Shown: piece after piece, positions 47,234-58,882 of the stretch | Layout of the letters: each line of letters begins with the position of its first letter | How positions within the stretch are numbered: the stretch's first letter is position 1 | Source: Silene conica | Lineage: Eukaryota > Streptophyta > Magnoliopsida > Caryophyllales > Caryophyllaceae | Direction of reading: 5' to 3' | Length of the DNA stretch: 64,000 bases | NCBI GenBank assembly: GCA_029255685.2 | Contig: CM055317.2 | Location: 69,491,460 to 69,555,459 of the forward strand | Made by a program: the position numbers and the translations under genes | Notes under the pieces: generated by a model | What the model was told of the DNA's origin: nothing | What the model saw: only the letters and a program-made list of their open reading frames with translations | The model's database searches: none

Positions 47234-48240
47234 CTGATACGAAAAATCGGGTTTTCAGCTTGTCTCAAAACTTCACCATTCGACATCAAAACTTCAACAA
47301 TCACAACAAGTAAGATTTGCCCAATATTCCTAATCACTAAACACTACTTTCTACCAGCATCAAATCCCATAACAATCCTCAATGATAAGAAAATCCATGT
47401 ATCCGTCTGAACATAAGGAAAACTGAAAGTATGCTTAAGAACATATAAGCACGAGTTTAAGCATGAATTCTTCACAACAATCTCATCCTAAACATGTTAC
47501 TAAATCTTTGAATCAATATATAACAACAAAAATCAGAAACCAAACAAGATTCACATCAAATATGCTAATATACACATAAAGGCCGAGTTTCTCATTATCG
47601 TCACCTCTTAAGCTTATCCGGCTAAAGATCCTCCTCGAGTATGAAACTATCAACGTCCGGGTTGTCGAGTCCTTCACCTACAACACGGAAAAATCAGTTT
47701 AGGGGCATAAAACGGAATTATACCAAAACAGGCCGGATTTTCGAAGTGAAGAAATTGAAAAACTAAAGTGACGGATGGCTTGGAATTTGCGCGAGGATTC
47801 CGAAAAAGTACTTACTTTTGTGATTTGGAAGACGGATGATGAAGAATTTTCACAAAAGAGTTGGAGGTTTTATGGAGGTTTATGAAATGTTGAGTTTGCA
47901 GGAAGAAAGAAATGTTGAAGGCAATTTATGTCGACATAAGGGTTTATAAGAGTACAAGTGGGTCGCCTTTCCGAATAATTAAATGGAACGGACTGTTAAA
48001 ACGGATGTGGAATGAATACTTGAGTCGGATATTTAAACTATGCCAAGTTGTATTCGTCGTAAGAACTGGAGGTTCTTAAGACGGATCTTATTTATTTATA
48101 AAAATTTCAGAATTATATTATTAAAATATTATTTTATTACGTAAAATAATTCAAAACGATTAAATTGGATTTTACGAAAATACGGGATGTTACATAAAGT
48201 TTGAACAAAGAGCAGAAATTGAAAGAAATTTTTTTTTGAT

Positions 48241-48458
48241 GAAACACACCATTTGTAGTGGCGTGTTTGAGCCCGAAGACACGCCATTCGTGTTGGCGGG
48301 TTTAGTATTTGGTTCAGATTTTGTTTATAGACACGCCATATGTAATGGCGTGTTTAAGGCTCGGAAAAAACGATCCTACGTGGGCACCATTTTGACAATA
48401 AGTTTCAAATCCAACCCAAAACGACAATTACTTTGTTTTTGAGCGCCATTTCAAAAAA
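48241..48458 (-). repeat. Right terminal inverted repeat with three 8-7-8 palindromic sites
   Basis: Inverted copy of 36730-36974. Its sites are 48244-48266 (first arm ACACACCA), 48279-48301 (second arm TGGCGGGT) and 48331-48353, each with a 7-nt spacer. Confidence 0.85.
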
Positions 48459-48735
48459 CGATTCATTTAAATGTCCCATTGTACATTTCCGTCTATTAAG
48501 GATATTGTCCCGTTGTCTATTTTTGGTAAGTTTTTTACCAAGTTTTTACCATTCTACCCTTATTAATTTTCATTTATTACTCACCCACCCACCCATTATC
48601 CCACTTACTTTATACAAATCATAATACCCTCTCTCCAATCTACATACCCCTACTCAACCAAAATATTAAACAACTAATATCTCATAAATTTCGTCCTTTC
48701 GTCACGATGGGACATTATAAACGGGTAGGAGGGAG
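48459..48735. repeat. Stowaway-like right end, left end missing
   Basis: Sequence ending in gggtaggagggag followed by ta resembles the 3' terminus of plant Stowaway MITEs. No matching ctccctcc end is found to its left, where the inverted-repeat element abuts. It is probably a truncated MITE. Confidence 0.4.
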
Positions 48736-49360
48736 TATATATTAAACAAACGTAGCAAGTGAAAATGGAATTATTAAGACAGGACTTGCTAAATCCCGCA
48801 CACTATTTTACTTAATCTCGCACGTTCTACCTCTATTATTCCCTAATTGCCCTTAATCCTAAAAAAATCAAGTCTCCCTCTTCTCTCCCTTAAAATCTAA
48901 TCAATTCATAAACAACATTACCATATAATTCAACAATTATGGATTAATTTGCACATATGACGATTAAATTTCTGATTTATCAGCAATTCATCTTTTAATC
49001 GATTGATTGTATGTGTTTTCTTTTAAAAGGGTTTTTTTTACAATTAGGTTTGGGTGGGTAATTGAGGAGGGTGGTCGTCGATTTGGCCGGAGTATGATTG
49101 GTCGGTGGCTAAGTGGTCAATCAGCGAGTCGGCACGGTGGAACCCAGGCGTGGACAAGTGGTGGCTGTTGGAGCGGTTGAAGACAGACAATAGTCGGAAA
49201 AAGACGTACAAAATGTGTAGGATTGAGCGGTTCTTGTGTTGAATTTAGCAAATACGTTAATTAATATGACATAAAATTAATATGAGATTTATAAATATAT
49301 TTTTATGATTTTTGAGGAATGTATATCTTTCCGACGCTATGTAAAACATTAATTTTAGCA
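48736..49360. other. Intergenic stretch
   Basis: No gene recognised. A G-rich part at 49.05-49.2 kb has no usable frame. Confidence 0.35.
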
Positions 49361-49557
49361 CAGATTCTTGTGACGGATACCGTTTTCTCTCACAAAATAT
49401 CCACTTTTTCTCTCTCTCCAACACTATTCATGTGATCCCTTTCTCCACTAACTCATTTTGTATCCATTTTATCTCAAAAAATATCTTCATTTTGTATCCA
49501 TTTTATCTCACAAAATATCCGTCACAAATGGTGACCCATCACAAGCAAGACTTACTA
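49361..49557. repeat. MITE-like element of the 'gtgacggat' family (copy 4)
   Basis: The left end cagattcttgtgacggata and right end tatccgtcacaaatggtg, cccatcacaagcaagactta mirror copy 3 at 29.93 kb in opposite orientation, including the ctctctctccaacactatt interior. It contains an internal duplication of ttttgtatccattttatctc. Confidence 0.65.
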
Positions 49558-49651
49558 TAATTTTAGAGAATGAAATATAAGAAAATTTCCTGAATTAAAG
49601 TGTCGGAAAGAAGATCAATTAATTGATGGAAGGAGAGAGAATAATTAAATA

Positions 49652-49958
49652 CTCCCTCATATTCTATATTTTCTTCCCTATTTTCTAAAACGGATTATTA
49701 AGGTTTTCTTCTACTTTTCTATTTTGGAAATTTTATTCTTATTTTATTCATTTCGCCCTCATATTATCAGACCCCACCCAACTTTTTTACTCATATTTTA
49801 TTCTTTTTTAATGCTTATAGCCACACAATTTTTTATTTAATCTTAATTATTCATCTCTCTCCTATCACCAAACCCCGCCCAATTTTTTACACTTATTTTA
49901 TTTTCCACCTTAATATTTGTGCCAAACACAAAGAGGAACAAAATATGGAATGAGAGAG
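49652..49958. mobile_element. Stowaway-type MITE
   Basis: Begins ctccctcatattctatattt and ends with the inverse (aaaatatggaatgagagag), flanked by the dinucleotide TA on both sides (49650-49651 and 49959-49960). Inverted CTCCCTC ends and TA targets are the Stowaway hallmark. No coding capacity. Confidence 0.8.
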
Positions 49959-50060
49959 TATATAAAACAAGTGGGGGTCCCACATAAATTAATGTTTTTC
50001 ACTCATAAACTTCAACGTCCAATAGGAAGCCAAGAAATTCTATTCCTTTTATAGTAAAAG

Positions 50061-50065
50061 GATTT
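50061..50065. repeat. Left target duplication of element C (gattt)
   Basis: gattt before 50066 and again at 60470-60474. Confidence 0.93.
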
Positions 50066-51651
50066 TGAAGAGTTAAGAAGATTGAACACCTAAGAGGGGG
50101 AGGGGGTGAATTAGGTGACCTTTTAAAAATTTCTCGATTACTTGTATAAAGTGAAATACAAGTAACGGCTATTAAGTACTAACTTGAGAAACTTAATAAT
50201 AATAAGTTAACAAGAGGTACAACAGGTCTAAGCAACAGTATGAATGACTGTTGCACAGCACTGGCAGCGAGATTAGAAAAAGATAATATACGAAGGATAT
50301 AAATAAGAGTAAACGAATAAACAAACGATGTTTTTTAAAAATTGGTTCAGCTCCTACTCTGGAGCCTACGTCCAACCGTTATTTTACTGCTTGTTTAGAA
50401 GTTACTCAACTTAACTAAACCCCTTATAATGAAAATAACTCGCCAACCTACTCCGGTTGCATTTGCTCAAAGCTACTCCGCTTCAAGACTTAACTCGCCA
50501 ACCTACTCCGGTTGCATTTGCTCAAAGCTACTCCGCTTGAAGACTTAGACTCAAACTTAAAGCTACTCCGCTTCAAGAGTTAACTCGCCAACCTACTCCG
50601 GTTGCATTTGCTCAAAGCTACTCCGCTTCAAGACTTAGACTCAAACTTAAAGCTACTCCGCTTCAAGAGTTTAAGAAGTTCTATCTCTGGTTTACGTGAT
50701 CAGAATCTCAGGTGTTCACTTAAGAACGTGGAGATTTACATTTAATATCTAAACACGAGAATCATGGAACAAACTCTTTATGTCACAGTGCAGCTTACTG
50801 ATACATGGAGATATTCAGACCCTTTGAAAACGTTGAAGACTTTAAAAACAAAAATCGTTTTGCAAAACAAACTTAAAAGATAAACTTTGAAAGCACAAGT
50901 TTTTGTTTGCAGAAACTCTCAATAAATATTTTGTAAAGCCTTAACATTTAATGAGACTAAGTGGTTTCTTTTATAGTACATACTCAAATCTTGGGTATTA
51001 CCCAAATGTACTTTTATCCATTGAGTACTTAGCTAAACCACTTCACAAGTAAAAGGTGTTGTTTAGTTTTCATTGGCTCCTCATAAAGCAAATAAGTTGT
51101 TTGTTTAGGCAAATCTGATTTTCTTTTCAATTGTCCCCTAACAAAATCCTTAAGTACCACTTGCATTTCAAATGTAAACAATTCAAAAACTTTTAATATT
51201 TTGCAAGTACGGTACACCACGGATAAAACGAGTTTTACGTCTTAATTCGTGCGAGCCAAAAGAGAAGACAATTTTTCCAGAAAATAGATTTTGACAATAT
51301 TTTTCCAGAAAACTAAAACGACCATTTTGCAATATCTCGAAATGATTTTTCTCGTTCTAAAAATTTCCATGCGATACAGACGCAACAGTCTGTTGGACTG
51401 TTGCATGACTAAGCGGTCACTTGACTTTAACAAGAATGTTACACTTACTCTTACATTTGTGACTTAGGTTACAAGGTGATTGTTCTTGACTTGTGTTGTT
51501 CTTCTTGATCATGTTTGAAACACAATGAATGCTATCTTGTTGCTTTGTTCTTCAATCCACTTGTTTTGCTTTGAACACTTAAACATGCCACTTAAGAACA
51601 AACAATTAATATATACAAAGACTTGTCATCATCAATTAAAATGTTCCAACA
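50066..51651 (-). repeat. 3' LTR of Sirevirus C
   Basis: Contains internal tandem repeats at about 50440-50672 built from the words aactcgccaacctactccgg and aaagctactccgcttcaaga. Both LTRs carry them. Confidence 0.95.
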
Positions 51652-51885
51652 AATTCCCTCTTTGATGATGACAAGCCTAAAACATGTGAGATTTTTTCCC
51701 CTAACCCAAGGTCGGTATAGTCACCTAGCATTATTTGTTCACATATGATCAAGAGGTTAAAGATTAATATGCCTTAGTCTAAGTAGTTCATTCCAAGCAA
51801 CGAGCTAAGACATATTCACGGTGAACGTTAGCCTAAGAGTTACGAAACAACAACACATGTTATAACCACAATACTTCCCCCTCTT
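51652..51885 (-). other. Multiple polypurine tracts of Sirevirus C
   Basis: A tract abuts the LTR (plus strand aattccctcttt at 51652-51663) beside gatgatgacaag. A second lies at 51875-51885 (ttccccctc) beside gacatcatc. Same layout as in element B. Confidence 0.78.
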
Positions 51886-52140
51886 GACATCATCAAGGGG
51901 GACCGATGCACCTGTTGCAAAAGTTCACAAAACAGTGTTCACAAAAGCATAGCAAAGTTCACAAAATAACAGGACAAGAAAAAACAATGTACTTAAAACC
52001 AAGTTTTTAAAAGCCACGGGAAAGGGGTTTTTAATTGAGGGGTTGGTTGAGGTTTAGGAGGCAAAGCGTTCAAGGAGATCCTCATTCATAGTTTTGAGCT
52101 CTACCATTGTTTCTTTCAGATATGCCACATCCTTGACCAA
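51886..52140 (-). other. Sirevirus C 3' internal noncoding region
   Basis: Sequence between the second polypurine tract and the env-like remains. No coding signal recognised. Confidence 0.4.
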
Positions 52141-52776
52141 CTACCCCATAGTTTTTGTTAGTTGATTCAGCTTCCCCAGAACTTCTCGCTGATCAACATT
52201 CTGCCCCACTGTTGCATGAGTTTTCTTCACCAAAACCCCATTAACCACAACCATGCTCATACGTGACAACAACCCCGATGTTATCTCATCACTCAGCTTC
52301 TCCACAGCTGGACTACCCTTATTCACTACCCTCTCAGTAGAAAAAATCAATGAAAACCACATCCCATAAGGTACCACAATAGTGGTGTCGAAAATGCCAT
52401 TCTGAAATTCGGTGGCTATCTCATGGATTCGGTAAAACATAAGGAGGGGAAGTGGATTGTATTATTTGAAAATGTGTTAAATAAAGAGCATGTCAAGAAG
52501 AGAACATTTCTCATGGCTATTGTTGCTAGGGACGAGGTTGCGGAAGATAAGATTAAATATGAAACGGATTTGGGCAAGGAGTTCAAGGGCATAGATATTT
52601 GTGGGGCCATGGTCATTGTTGTGGGGTCGAAGGACTTTCATAATTTGAGCTAATGTGACTTCCTTCACCTCACCCCAATTTTTCTTTGAGTATGTGGTAA
52701 GCCCGAAATTACACACATCCATGATTTTTTGTATCTTCTTCGACTGTATATGCAACAGTTTAGCAAACTGTGGCAT
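52141..52776 (-). pseudogene. Decayed env-like ORF of Sirevirus C
   Basis: Two minus-strand pieces (52477-52776 and 52141-52440) align in order with the env-like ORF of element B, sharing the PYGMW motif and a FIFNLIFRN / FFLNFLWN-like stretch just before it. Stops and frameshifts separate them. The open frame on the other strand over the same bases is a shadow. Confidence 0.6.
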
Positions 52777-53520
52777 ATCTTCAATGTTTGATTGAGAATA
52801 TCGATTGAATTGAGATGATTAAAAACATCATTCTTTCTCCATATTTTCTTTGCTTTCTTCCTCTCTTTCAGAGATTGAATTTTTCAACACTTCAAGACCA
52901 ACATCATCGATCACTTTCCTTTCCAATATTTACGACATCACCCCCGTTTTTTTTTTTTTTTTTTTTTCTCCTCATTTTCAACTTCTTTTGATTATCCCTC
53001 TTTTCATGATTTTTCTCTCTAAGTTTCCCTCTTTCTCCGTTTCTTTCACATTTGATTCCCCATCGGTTTCATCTTTCATTACGCTAGAAGCACCTTCATT
53101 TTCTTTCAAATTTCCAATTTTCTTTTCTTTTTGGTTTGGCCGTGACAAGGACGACATCATCAGTGTTTGCAGCGGTTTTTAGGAGTCATCGCCCTTTATG
53201 GTACGAGTTTTAGGTCAAAGGAATTTCTGAGATTTAGAAGCTCTTTGGAAATTTTGGTGCATGGGGGACAAGGGATATAAATGATGGTGGTTGTACTTTT
53301 GGAGTGATAGATTAGTTTTGAGTTGACAAGACATTGATTTTGAGTGGCTCAACAAAATTTAAAGTACACTACTTTTAGTTGTGATTTTATTTTGGTATTA
53401 CTTGTACTACACATAATATTCACATAGTAATGAGTACTTAGCTCTTAGCATGCATTAGGTTATCTCCTCTAGTCAATCATGTAGGGGAAGCAAGTGGTTT
53501 TTCATTTCGTTACATGTTGT
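52777..53520 (-). other. Sirevirus C region between env-like remains and pol
   Basis: Contains a run of about twenty T near 52947-52966 and pyrimidine-rich sequence that may encode the low-complexity start of the env-like protein on the minus strand. No supported frame. Confidence 0.4.
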
Positions 53521-56500
53521 CTCGTAAACCAATTTCCGACCGAAGTCTTTCGAATTGTTCTCTTTCCAACGGTTTTGTGAGAATATCCGCAAGTTAATCT
53601 TCGGTTCTACAAAAGCTTAAGCATATATGGCCTTTTTCCACTTGATCACGTAAAAAAAATGATGTCGGATGTCTATGTGTTTGGTACGTGAGTGTTATAT
53701 TGGATTTTTTGAAATGTTGATGGCACTAGTGTCATCACAAAAAATAGGGGTAGTTTCGAATATTAGACCGTAGTCATGTAATTGTTGTCTTACCCATAAA
53801 ATTTGCGCACAACAAAGAGCGGCACTTACATACTCACTTTCGGCCGTGGACAATGCAACGGTGTTTTGTTTCTTTGAAGCCCATGGAATTATGCACGGTC
53901 CAAGGAACGTTGCAATTCCCGACGTGCTCTTTCTTTCCACGAGATCACCGGCATAGTCCGCATCCGAGAAACCTACAAGATCAAGTTCAATATGAGTTGG
54001 ATACCAAAGATGTACTCCTTGTGTACCAACCAAATACCTAAAAATCCGTTTTACGGCTTTGAAGTGTGATTCCTTAGGATTTTCTTGGAAACGAGCACAT
54101 ACACAAACACTATATTGTATATCCGGACGACTCGCGGTTAAGTAGAGAAGTGAGCCAATCATACCTCGATAAATCTTCTCACTTACACTCTTACCTTCTT
54201 CATCTTTGTCGAGTTTAACTATGGACATCATGGGGGTAGGCATTGGTTTGGAGTCGGACAACCCAAACTTCTTTAACATTTCCTTCAAGTATTTTTGTTG
54301 ATGAATCATTGTTCCATGTTCATTTTGTTTGATTTGAAGACCAAGGAAAAATCCTAGTTCTCCCATCATACTCATTTCAAATTCGGACGTCATCAAATCA
54401 GAAAAATACTTCTAAAGAACGTTATTTGTTGCACCAAAAATAATATCATCGACATATACTTGTGCAAGCAACAGTTCAGTTCCTTGTGAGTTAATAAACA
54501 ACGTTTTATCAACCGAGCCTCGTGAGAAGCCGTTTTCTAGCAAAAACTTAGACAATCTATCATACCAAGCTCGAGGAGCTTGCTTTAAACCATAAAGTGC
54601 TTTGTCAAGTTTGAAAACATGGTTAGGAAATTCATTGTTTAGAAATTCGGGAGGTTGTTCAACAAATACTTCCTCTTCAAGGTATCCATTTAAAAACGCG
54701 GTTTTTACGTCTATTTGAAAGAGTTTGATACCTTGAAAGGATGAAAAACCTATGAGCATATGTATGGCTTCAAGTATAGCTACCGGCGCAAAGGTTTCTT
54801 CATAATCAATCCCTTCTTGTTGATTATACCCTTGAACCACTAGTCTAGCCTTGTTGCGTACGATTTCTCCAACATCATCAAGCTTATTGCGAAAGACCCA
54901 CCTTGTACCAATGATAGTACGTTGAGCAGGCCTTGGAACCAGATGCCATACCTTGTTACGCTCAAATTGCTCTAGTTCTTCATGCATTGCTGTGGTCCAG
55001 TATTCATCAGTCAAGGCTACTGTGACATTGTTTGGCTCAATTTTGGAAATGAATGCATGAAACGCACAGTAATTTTGGAGGGATGATCTGGTTTTTACTC
55101 CTGAATTGAGATCACTGGTTAGGTTTGATAGAGGATGTGAGCTTTGATGTTTCCAATTTTTGAGGACAAGTGGTTAAGGGGAGTTATTTGTTTCTGGTGC
55201 AACAGTAGGTGCTACTGTTGAATTTTGGGAATTGGTTGAGAGAGGACTTGGTTGTTCCTCTGTTTGTATGTTTAGTTGTTGTTCCCTTTTGAGATTTCCC
55301 CCTGAGGAACTAGCTTCTTCTGTTGGTGATGAAGTGTTAGTTCCCTCTGAATTTTGGCCGGTTTCCTCATGCAACGGTTGATCAGACTGTTGCTCGTCCT
55401 CTTCTAGTACTTGATCCATATCACGACGAATCATGCCAATCTCAAAGTCATCATCATATTCATCTTCTTCATCCTGATCATCAGAAATAAACAAACTTGA
55501 CTCATCAAATATTACATGTACACTTTCCTCTATTTTCATAGTCCATTTGTTGTAGACTTTGTAGGCCTTACTATAACTAGAATAACCAACAAAAACTCCT
55601 TCCTTACTACGGGCATCAAATTTACCAAGGTTGTCTTTGCCATTGTTGTGAACAAGACATTTACCACCAAAGCATTTTAAGTGAGAGCTGTTAGGTTTTC
55701 TTCCTCGTAGTAATTCATAAGGTGTTTTGTTATTTATCTTCCTAATCATGACTCGATTGTATATAGAACAAGAAGTGTTTACGGCCTTAGCCAAAAAGTA
55801 CCTAGGAACCTTAGAGCTTTGATCATAGTCCTAGCCGTGTTTTCAAGAGTTTGATTCATTCGTTCCACAACCCCATTTTGTTGAGGGATTCTTGTGAGCG
55901 AAAAATTGTGGCTAACACCATGATCATTACAATAAGTTTCAAATAATGAATTTTCAAATTCGGTTTCATGGTCGGATCTTAAAACACCAAGTTCTAAACC
56001 AAATTTGTTTTGAACCATTTTAATAACCCAAATTAAGAATTCATTAAAAGCTTGATCCTTGGAACATAAAAATAACAACCACACATATCTTGAATAATTG
56101 TCTACAATCACACAAATATAGCGACTACCACCCTTGCTAATAATTCGCATGGGTCCACATAAGTCAATGTGAACAAGCTCAAGGACACGTGAAGTGCTAA
56201 CACAATTTTTGGATTTAAAGGAGTTTTTAACTTGTTTTCCTTGGACACAATCATCACAAAGTGATTTAAACTTAAATTTCATGTTAGGTATGCCTTCAAC
56301 TAAGTCAAGTTTCTTGAGGTTGTTAAGGGTTTAAACATGACCTAATAATTTGTGCCAAAGCCATGGGTAATTTTTGTGAGCACCCATGCATGAAAAAGTT
56401 TAACCCGACAATGAACAAAGATTAGTTATGTACACATTTTTGACCCGCTTCCTTAAAGAATTAACTTTTTGGTTTTACCATCAAGAATTCTACAAACGCT

Positions 56501-56760
56501 AGAATGAAATTCAACGATATTACCTCAATCACATAATTAATAGATGCTAAGAAGATTGTGTTTCAAACCTTTGACGAGCAACACTTTGTCGACACATAGT
56601 GACTTTGACTTACCAACTTTTCAATACCAACGATTTCACCTCGTTTGTTGTTACAAAAAGTCACCATGCCACCATTGTAGGCTTCTAGTGAGAGGAATTA
56701 GTTTTCTTCTCCCGTCATGTGACAAGAGCATCCACTATTTAATTACTAATTGTTACTGCC
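53521..56760 (-). pseudogene. Sirevirus C pol, multiply interrupted
   Basis: Recognisable in order: protease/pre-integrase remnants at 56.3-56.75 kb, integrase (55779-56282; [32 protein letters not shown]), linker (55174-55794), reverse transcriptase (54412-55014; [19 protein letters not shown]) and RNase H (53695-54396; SDADYAGD, CDDTSAINISKNP). Breaks: in-frame stops near 56331, at 55174-55176, 54412-54414, 53695-53697 and near 53598, plus frameshifts near 55790 and 53650. The integrase second-aspartate motif has NG changed to HE. It cannot make a working polymerase. Confidence 0.92.
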
Positions 56761-56803
56761 TCCCACTATTGCCTATAAGAAATCAAACAGTTAGTTTAGG
56801 AAC

Positions 56804-58819
56804 TCAAACAAACTTGGGTTCCTCCTTAACAACAACCTTGTTGACCTTTTCATTTTTAGAAGCTTCCCTTTTGACCCATACTTGTTTGGCTACTTTAGTG
56901 TTTTGTCTTAGGTCAAAGACTCTCTTTTTGCAACCATAAAACTCATGACCAGTGTTTCCACAATAGTTACAAACAATGTATTTAGGAAGACAAACATACT
57001 TTCTTCTTCGAAAATCAGTTTTGCTTGGGTCTTGGTTTCGAATGCAACAATATGTGCTACTGTTGCACTGGAAACCAAGTCCAACGTTCTTTTCTCGATT
57101 TTCATAGACTTGTGATTGCTTTAGAAGAAATTCTACGACTCTCTGACTACCTTCCCATTTAAGATAGAAGGTTTTGGCCTCATCTAACTTTTTGTTCAAA
57201 GTCTCAATTTCAGTTAGATGTTCATGATTTAGCTTTTGTAATTTGTCGAGAGATTGTTTTGTGTGACTCACTTCATCACTCAACATTGTTCCAACTTGTT
57301 CTAGTTGTTTGTTATCATGTTTACAAGAGGTGAGTTCTAACAACAGAGAGTGACGTTCCTTGGTAATTATGGAGACACGTTTGTTAAGGCTGTCCAGTTT
57401 CTTATCAAGATCTGATGCAACAGTGCAAGAGTCTGTGACTTGAAATTGTTCCAGTTTTTTGATGAGAATACGGTTCTGTTTTTGTAAACTCTTGATTTCA
57501 TTTTCGACAGTAGTTGAAGAACTGGTCATGTCATTCTCATTTAGACTTTCTTTTAGACAAATGTTTTCTTTAGCATTCTCAATTTCTTCTTGCATTGCTT
57601 CAAGTTTATCATTTTGAACACGACACTTATCTATGAATTGATCTAACAAAGTGCATACTTTATCTTTTGAAAATGACCGAACCTTTTCCTTGAGTGAGTC
57701 TACCTCATGGTCTGAATCTGAGTTGGAATCATTTGAATGGGCCATAAGACATACAACCTTTTCTTTGGAAGATTTTGAAACATTTTTTGAGGAATTTGAC
57801 GAGATACATAACGTGGCATCTAATTCGTCATCAAGGATTTCATCCTCTTCGGAATCAGATAAACCCCAAATAGCCTTCATGACTTTTGTTTTATAATCTT
57901 GTTTTGCAAAGTCACGTTTTTCCTTTGATTTAAATAGATCCCATTTTGGACATTCTTTGATTTGGTGACCCTTATCACCACATTTAAAACATCCAATATT
58001 GGAAGTCGATTTTCTCTTAGGGAACTGTCGTTTACTAGCATTAGTCTTAAACCTTTGAGAACCCCTACCATTTATCATACTTGCAATGTTTTTGGTAAAC
58101 AAAGCAAACTCATCATCTCCATCCTCCTCATCACTTGAAAGAGCATTGAGAGCGAGCCCTTTCCCTTTGGAACTTTCCTCAGATCGCTTCACGAGGGTTA
58201 GTTCGTGAGCCATGAGTGAGCCCATTAGTTCATTAAGGGGTAGATTAGATAGATCTTTTGCTTCCTCAATAGCGGTAACCTTTGGTTGCCATTTTTCGGT
58301 TAGGCTACGAAGAATTTTACGAACTAGATCCTCGGGTTCAAAAACCGTCCCTAGATTTTTAAGTTCATTGATAATGCTAGAAAAACGAGAAGATAGACTA
58401 TTTATGGATTCTTCCTTAGTCATGTTAAACATCTCGTACTGTTGCATGAGAAGATCTATTCGATACTTCTTTACTTGTGACGTTCCCTCATATGCAAGGC
58501 ATAGGGTGTCCCAAATTTCCTTGGCCGACGTGCAACCAAATATTCGATTAATCTCTTGCTCACCGATGCCATATTGAAGAATGGACATGGCTTTGGAGTT
58601 CTTTTCGACCTTTTTGTAATCTGACTCAACGTACATGTCCTCGCTTTTTGGTGAACTTTTGCCATGGGCATCAGTAGCAGTGATAGCGAGGGGGCCATTT
58701 TTGATTATTAACCAACATTCATAATCAGTACCCTTAACGTAGTGTTCCATGCGATGTTTCCACCAGGCATAGTTATCTCCCTTGAAGATGGAATACTTAG
58801 TGTGTTTATTCTCGTCCAT
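56804..58819 (-). CDS. Sirevirus C Gag
   Basis: 671 codons, uninterrupted. Copia Gag domain (FKGDNYAWWKHRMEHYVKG, LAYEGTSQVKKYRIDLL, LTEKWQPKVTAIEEAKDL), a first CCHC knuckle near residue 276 (CFKCGDKGHQIKEC), a long coiled-coil-like part, and a second CCHC knuckle near residue 632 (CNYCGNTGHEFYGC). Closely similar to the Gag of B. It is the only intact ORF in this element. An intact Gag with a dead pol is what one expects of an element moved by a relative's enzymes (inference). Confidence 0.92.
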   Translation of the reverse strand: MDENKHTKYSIFKGDNYAWWKHRMEHYVKGTDYECWLIIKNGPLAITATDAHGKSSPKSEDMYVESDYKKVEKNSKAMSILQYGIGEQEINRIFGCTSAKEIWDTLCLAYEGTSQVKKYRIDLLMQQYEMFNMTKEESINSLSSRFSSIINELKNLGTVFEPEDLVRKILRSLTEKWQPKVTAIEEAKDLSNLPLNELMGSLMAHELTLVKRSEESSKGKGLALNALSSDEEDGDDEFALFTKNIASMINGRGSQRFKTNASKRQFPKRKSTSNIGCFKCGDKGHQIKECPKWDLFKSKEKRDFAKQDYKTKVMKAIWGLSDSEEDEILDDELDATLCISSNSSKNVSKSSKEKVVCLMAHSNDSNSDSDHEVDSLKEKVRSFSKDKVCTLLDQFIDKCRVQNDKLEAMQEEIENAKENICLKESLNENDMTSSSTTVENEIKSLQKQNRILIKKLEQFQVTDSCTVASDLDKKLDSLNKRVSIITKERHSLLLELTSCKHDNKQLEQVGTMLSDEVSHTKQSLDKLQKLNHEHLTEIETLNKKLDEAKTFYLKWEGSQRVVEFLLKQSQVYENREKNVGLGFQCNSSTYCCIRNQDPSKTDFRRRKYVCLPKYIVCNYCGNTGHEFYGCKKRVFDLRQNTKVAKQVWVKREASKNEKVNKVVVKEEPKFV

Positions 58820-58868
58820 AACTATAGGATCAACTCTTTTGGTGCTTAACCAATATCAAGAGCACGAG

Positions 58869-58880
58869 GCTCTGATACCA
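58869..58880 (-). other. Primer-binding site of Sirevirus C
   Basis: gctctgatacca on the plus strand, the reverse of tggtatcagagc; two bases from the LTR. Confidence 0.93.
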
Positions 58881-58882
58881 AT

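Larger units (their letters stand above)
37648..48194 (-). mobile_element. Ty3/gypsy chromovirus (Tekay-like), full length and young
   Basis: A 10.5-kb element with 2.94-kb LTRs at 37648-40587 and 45256-48194, TG...CA ends (tgtaaaacc ... gatgttaca) and duplication taaag. By eye I found only two differences between the LTRs. The primer site matches initiator tRNA-Met. One uninterrupted Gag-Pol of 1478 codons has protease, reverse transcriptase, RNase H, then integrase, the Ty3/gypsy order. The C-terminal [19 protein letters not shown] end is chromodomain-like, and the sequence near the polypurine tract resembles Tekay/Del elements. All expected parts look intact, so it may be capable of movement. 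Confidence 0.95.
45256..48194 (-). repeat. 5' LTR of the gypsy element
   Basis: 2939 bp, essentially identical to 37648-40587; differences seen at the aacaac(a/g)(a/g)tagataag position near 45391 and one T less near 46808. Includes the same hairpin array (46042-46528) and GC palindromes (46838-47233). The promoter should lie here. Confidence 0.95.
36730..48458. mobile_element. Probable Pack-MULE with long inverted repeats, split by a gypsy element
   Basis: The left arm (36730-36974) and right arm (48241-48458) are inverted copies of each other, about 220-245 bp and highly similar, starting ttttttgaaatggcgc. Subtracting the gypsy insertion leaves about 1.2 kb. Between the arms lies a gene-like fragment (37270-37446) and a plausible untranslated leader. 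Long inverted repeats plus a captured host-gene fragment are the Pack-MULE pattern. I could not find a 9-bp target duplication, so the superfamily call stays provisional. Confidence 0.6.

Noticed and set aside
48459-48735. Complete Stowaway element right of the Pack-MULE candidate
   Set aside because: Only the right end is convincing; kept as a truncated element with low confidence.
52423-52653. Plus-strand frame of 76 codons in element C
   Set aside because: Shadow of the env-like remains on the minus strand, which align with element B.
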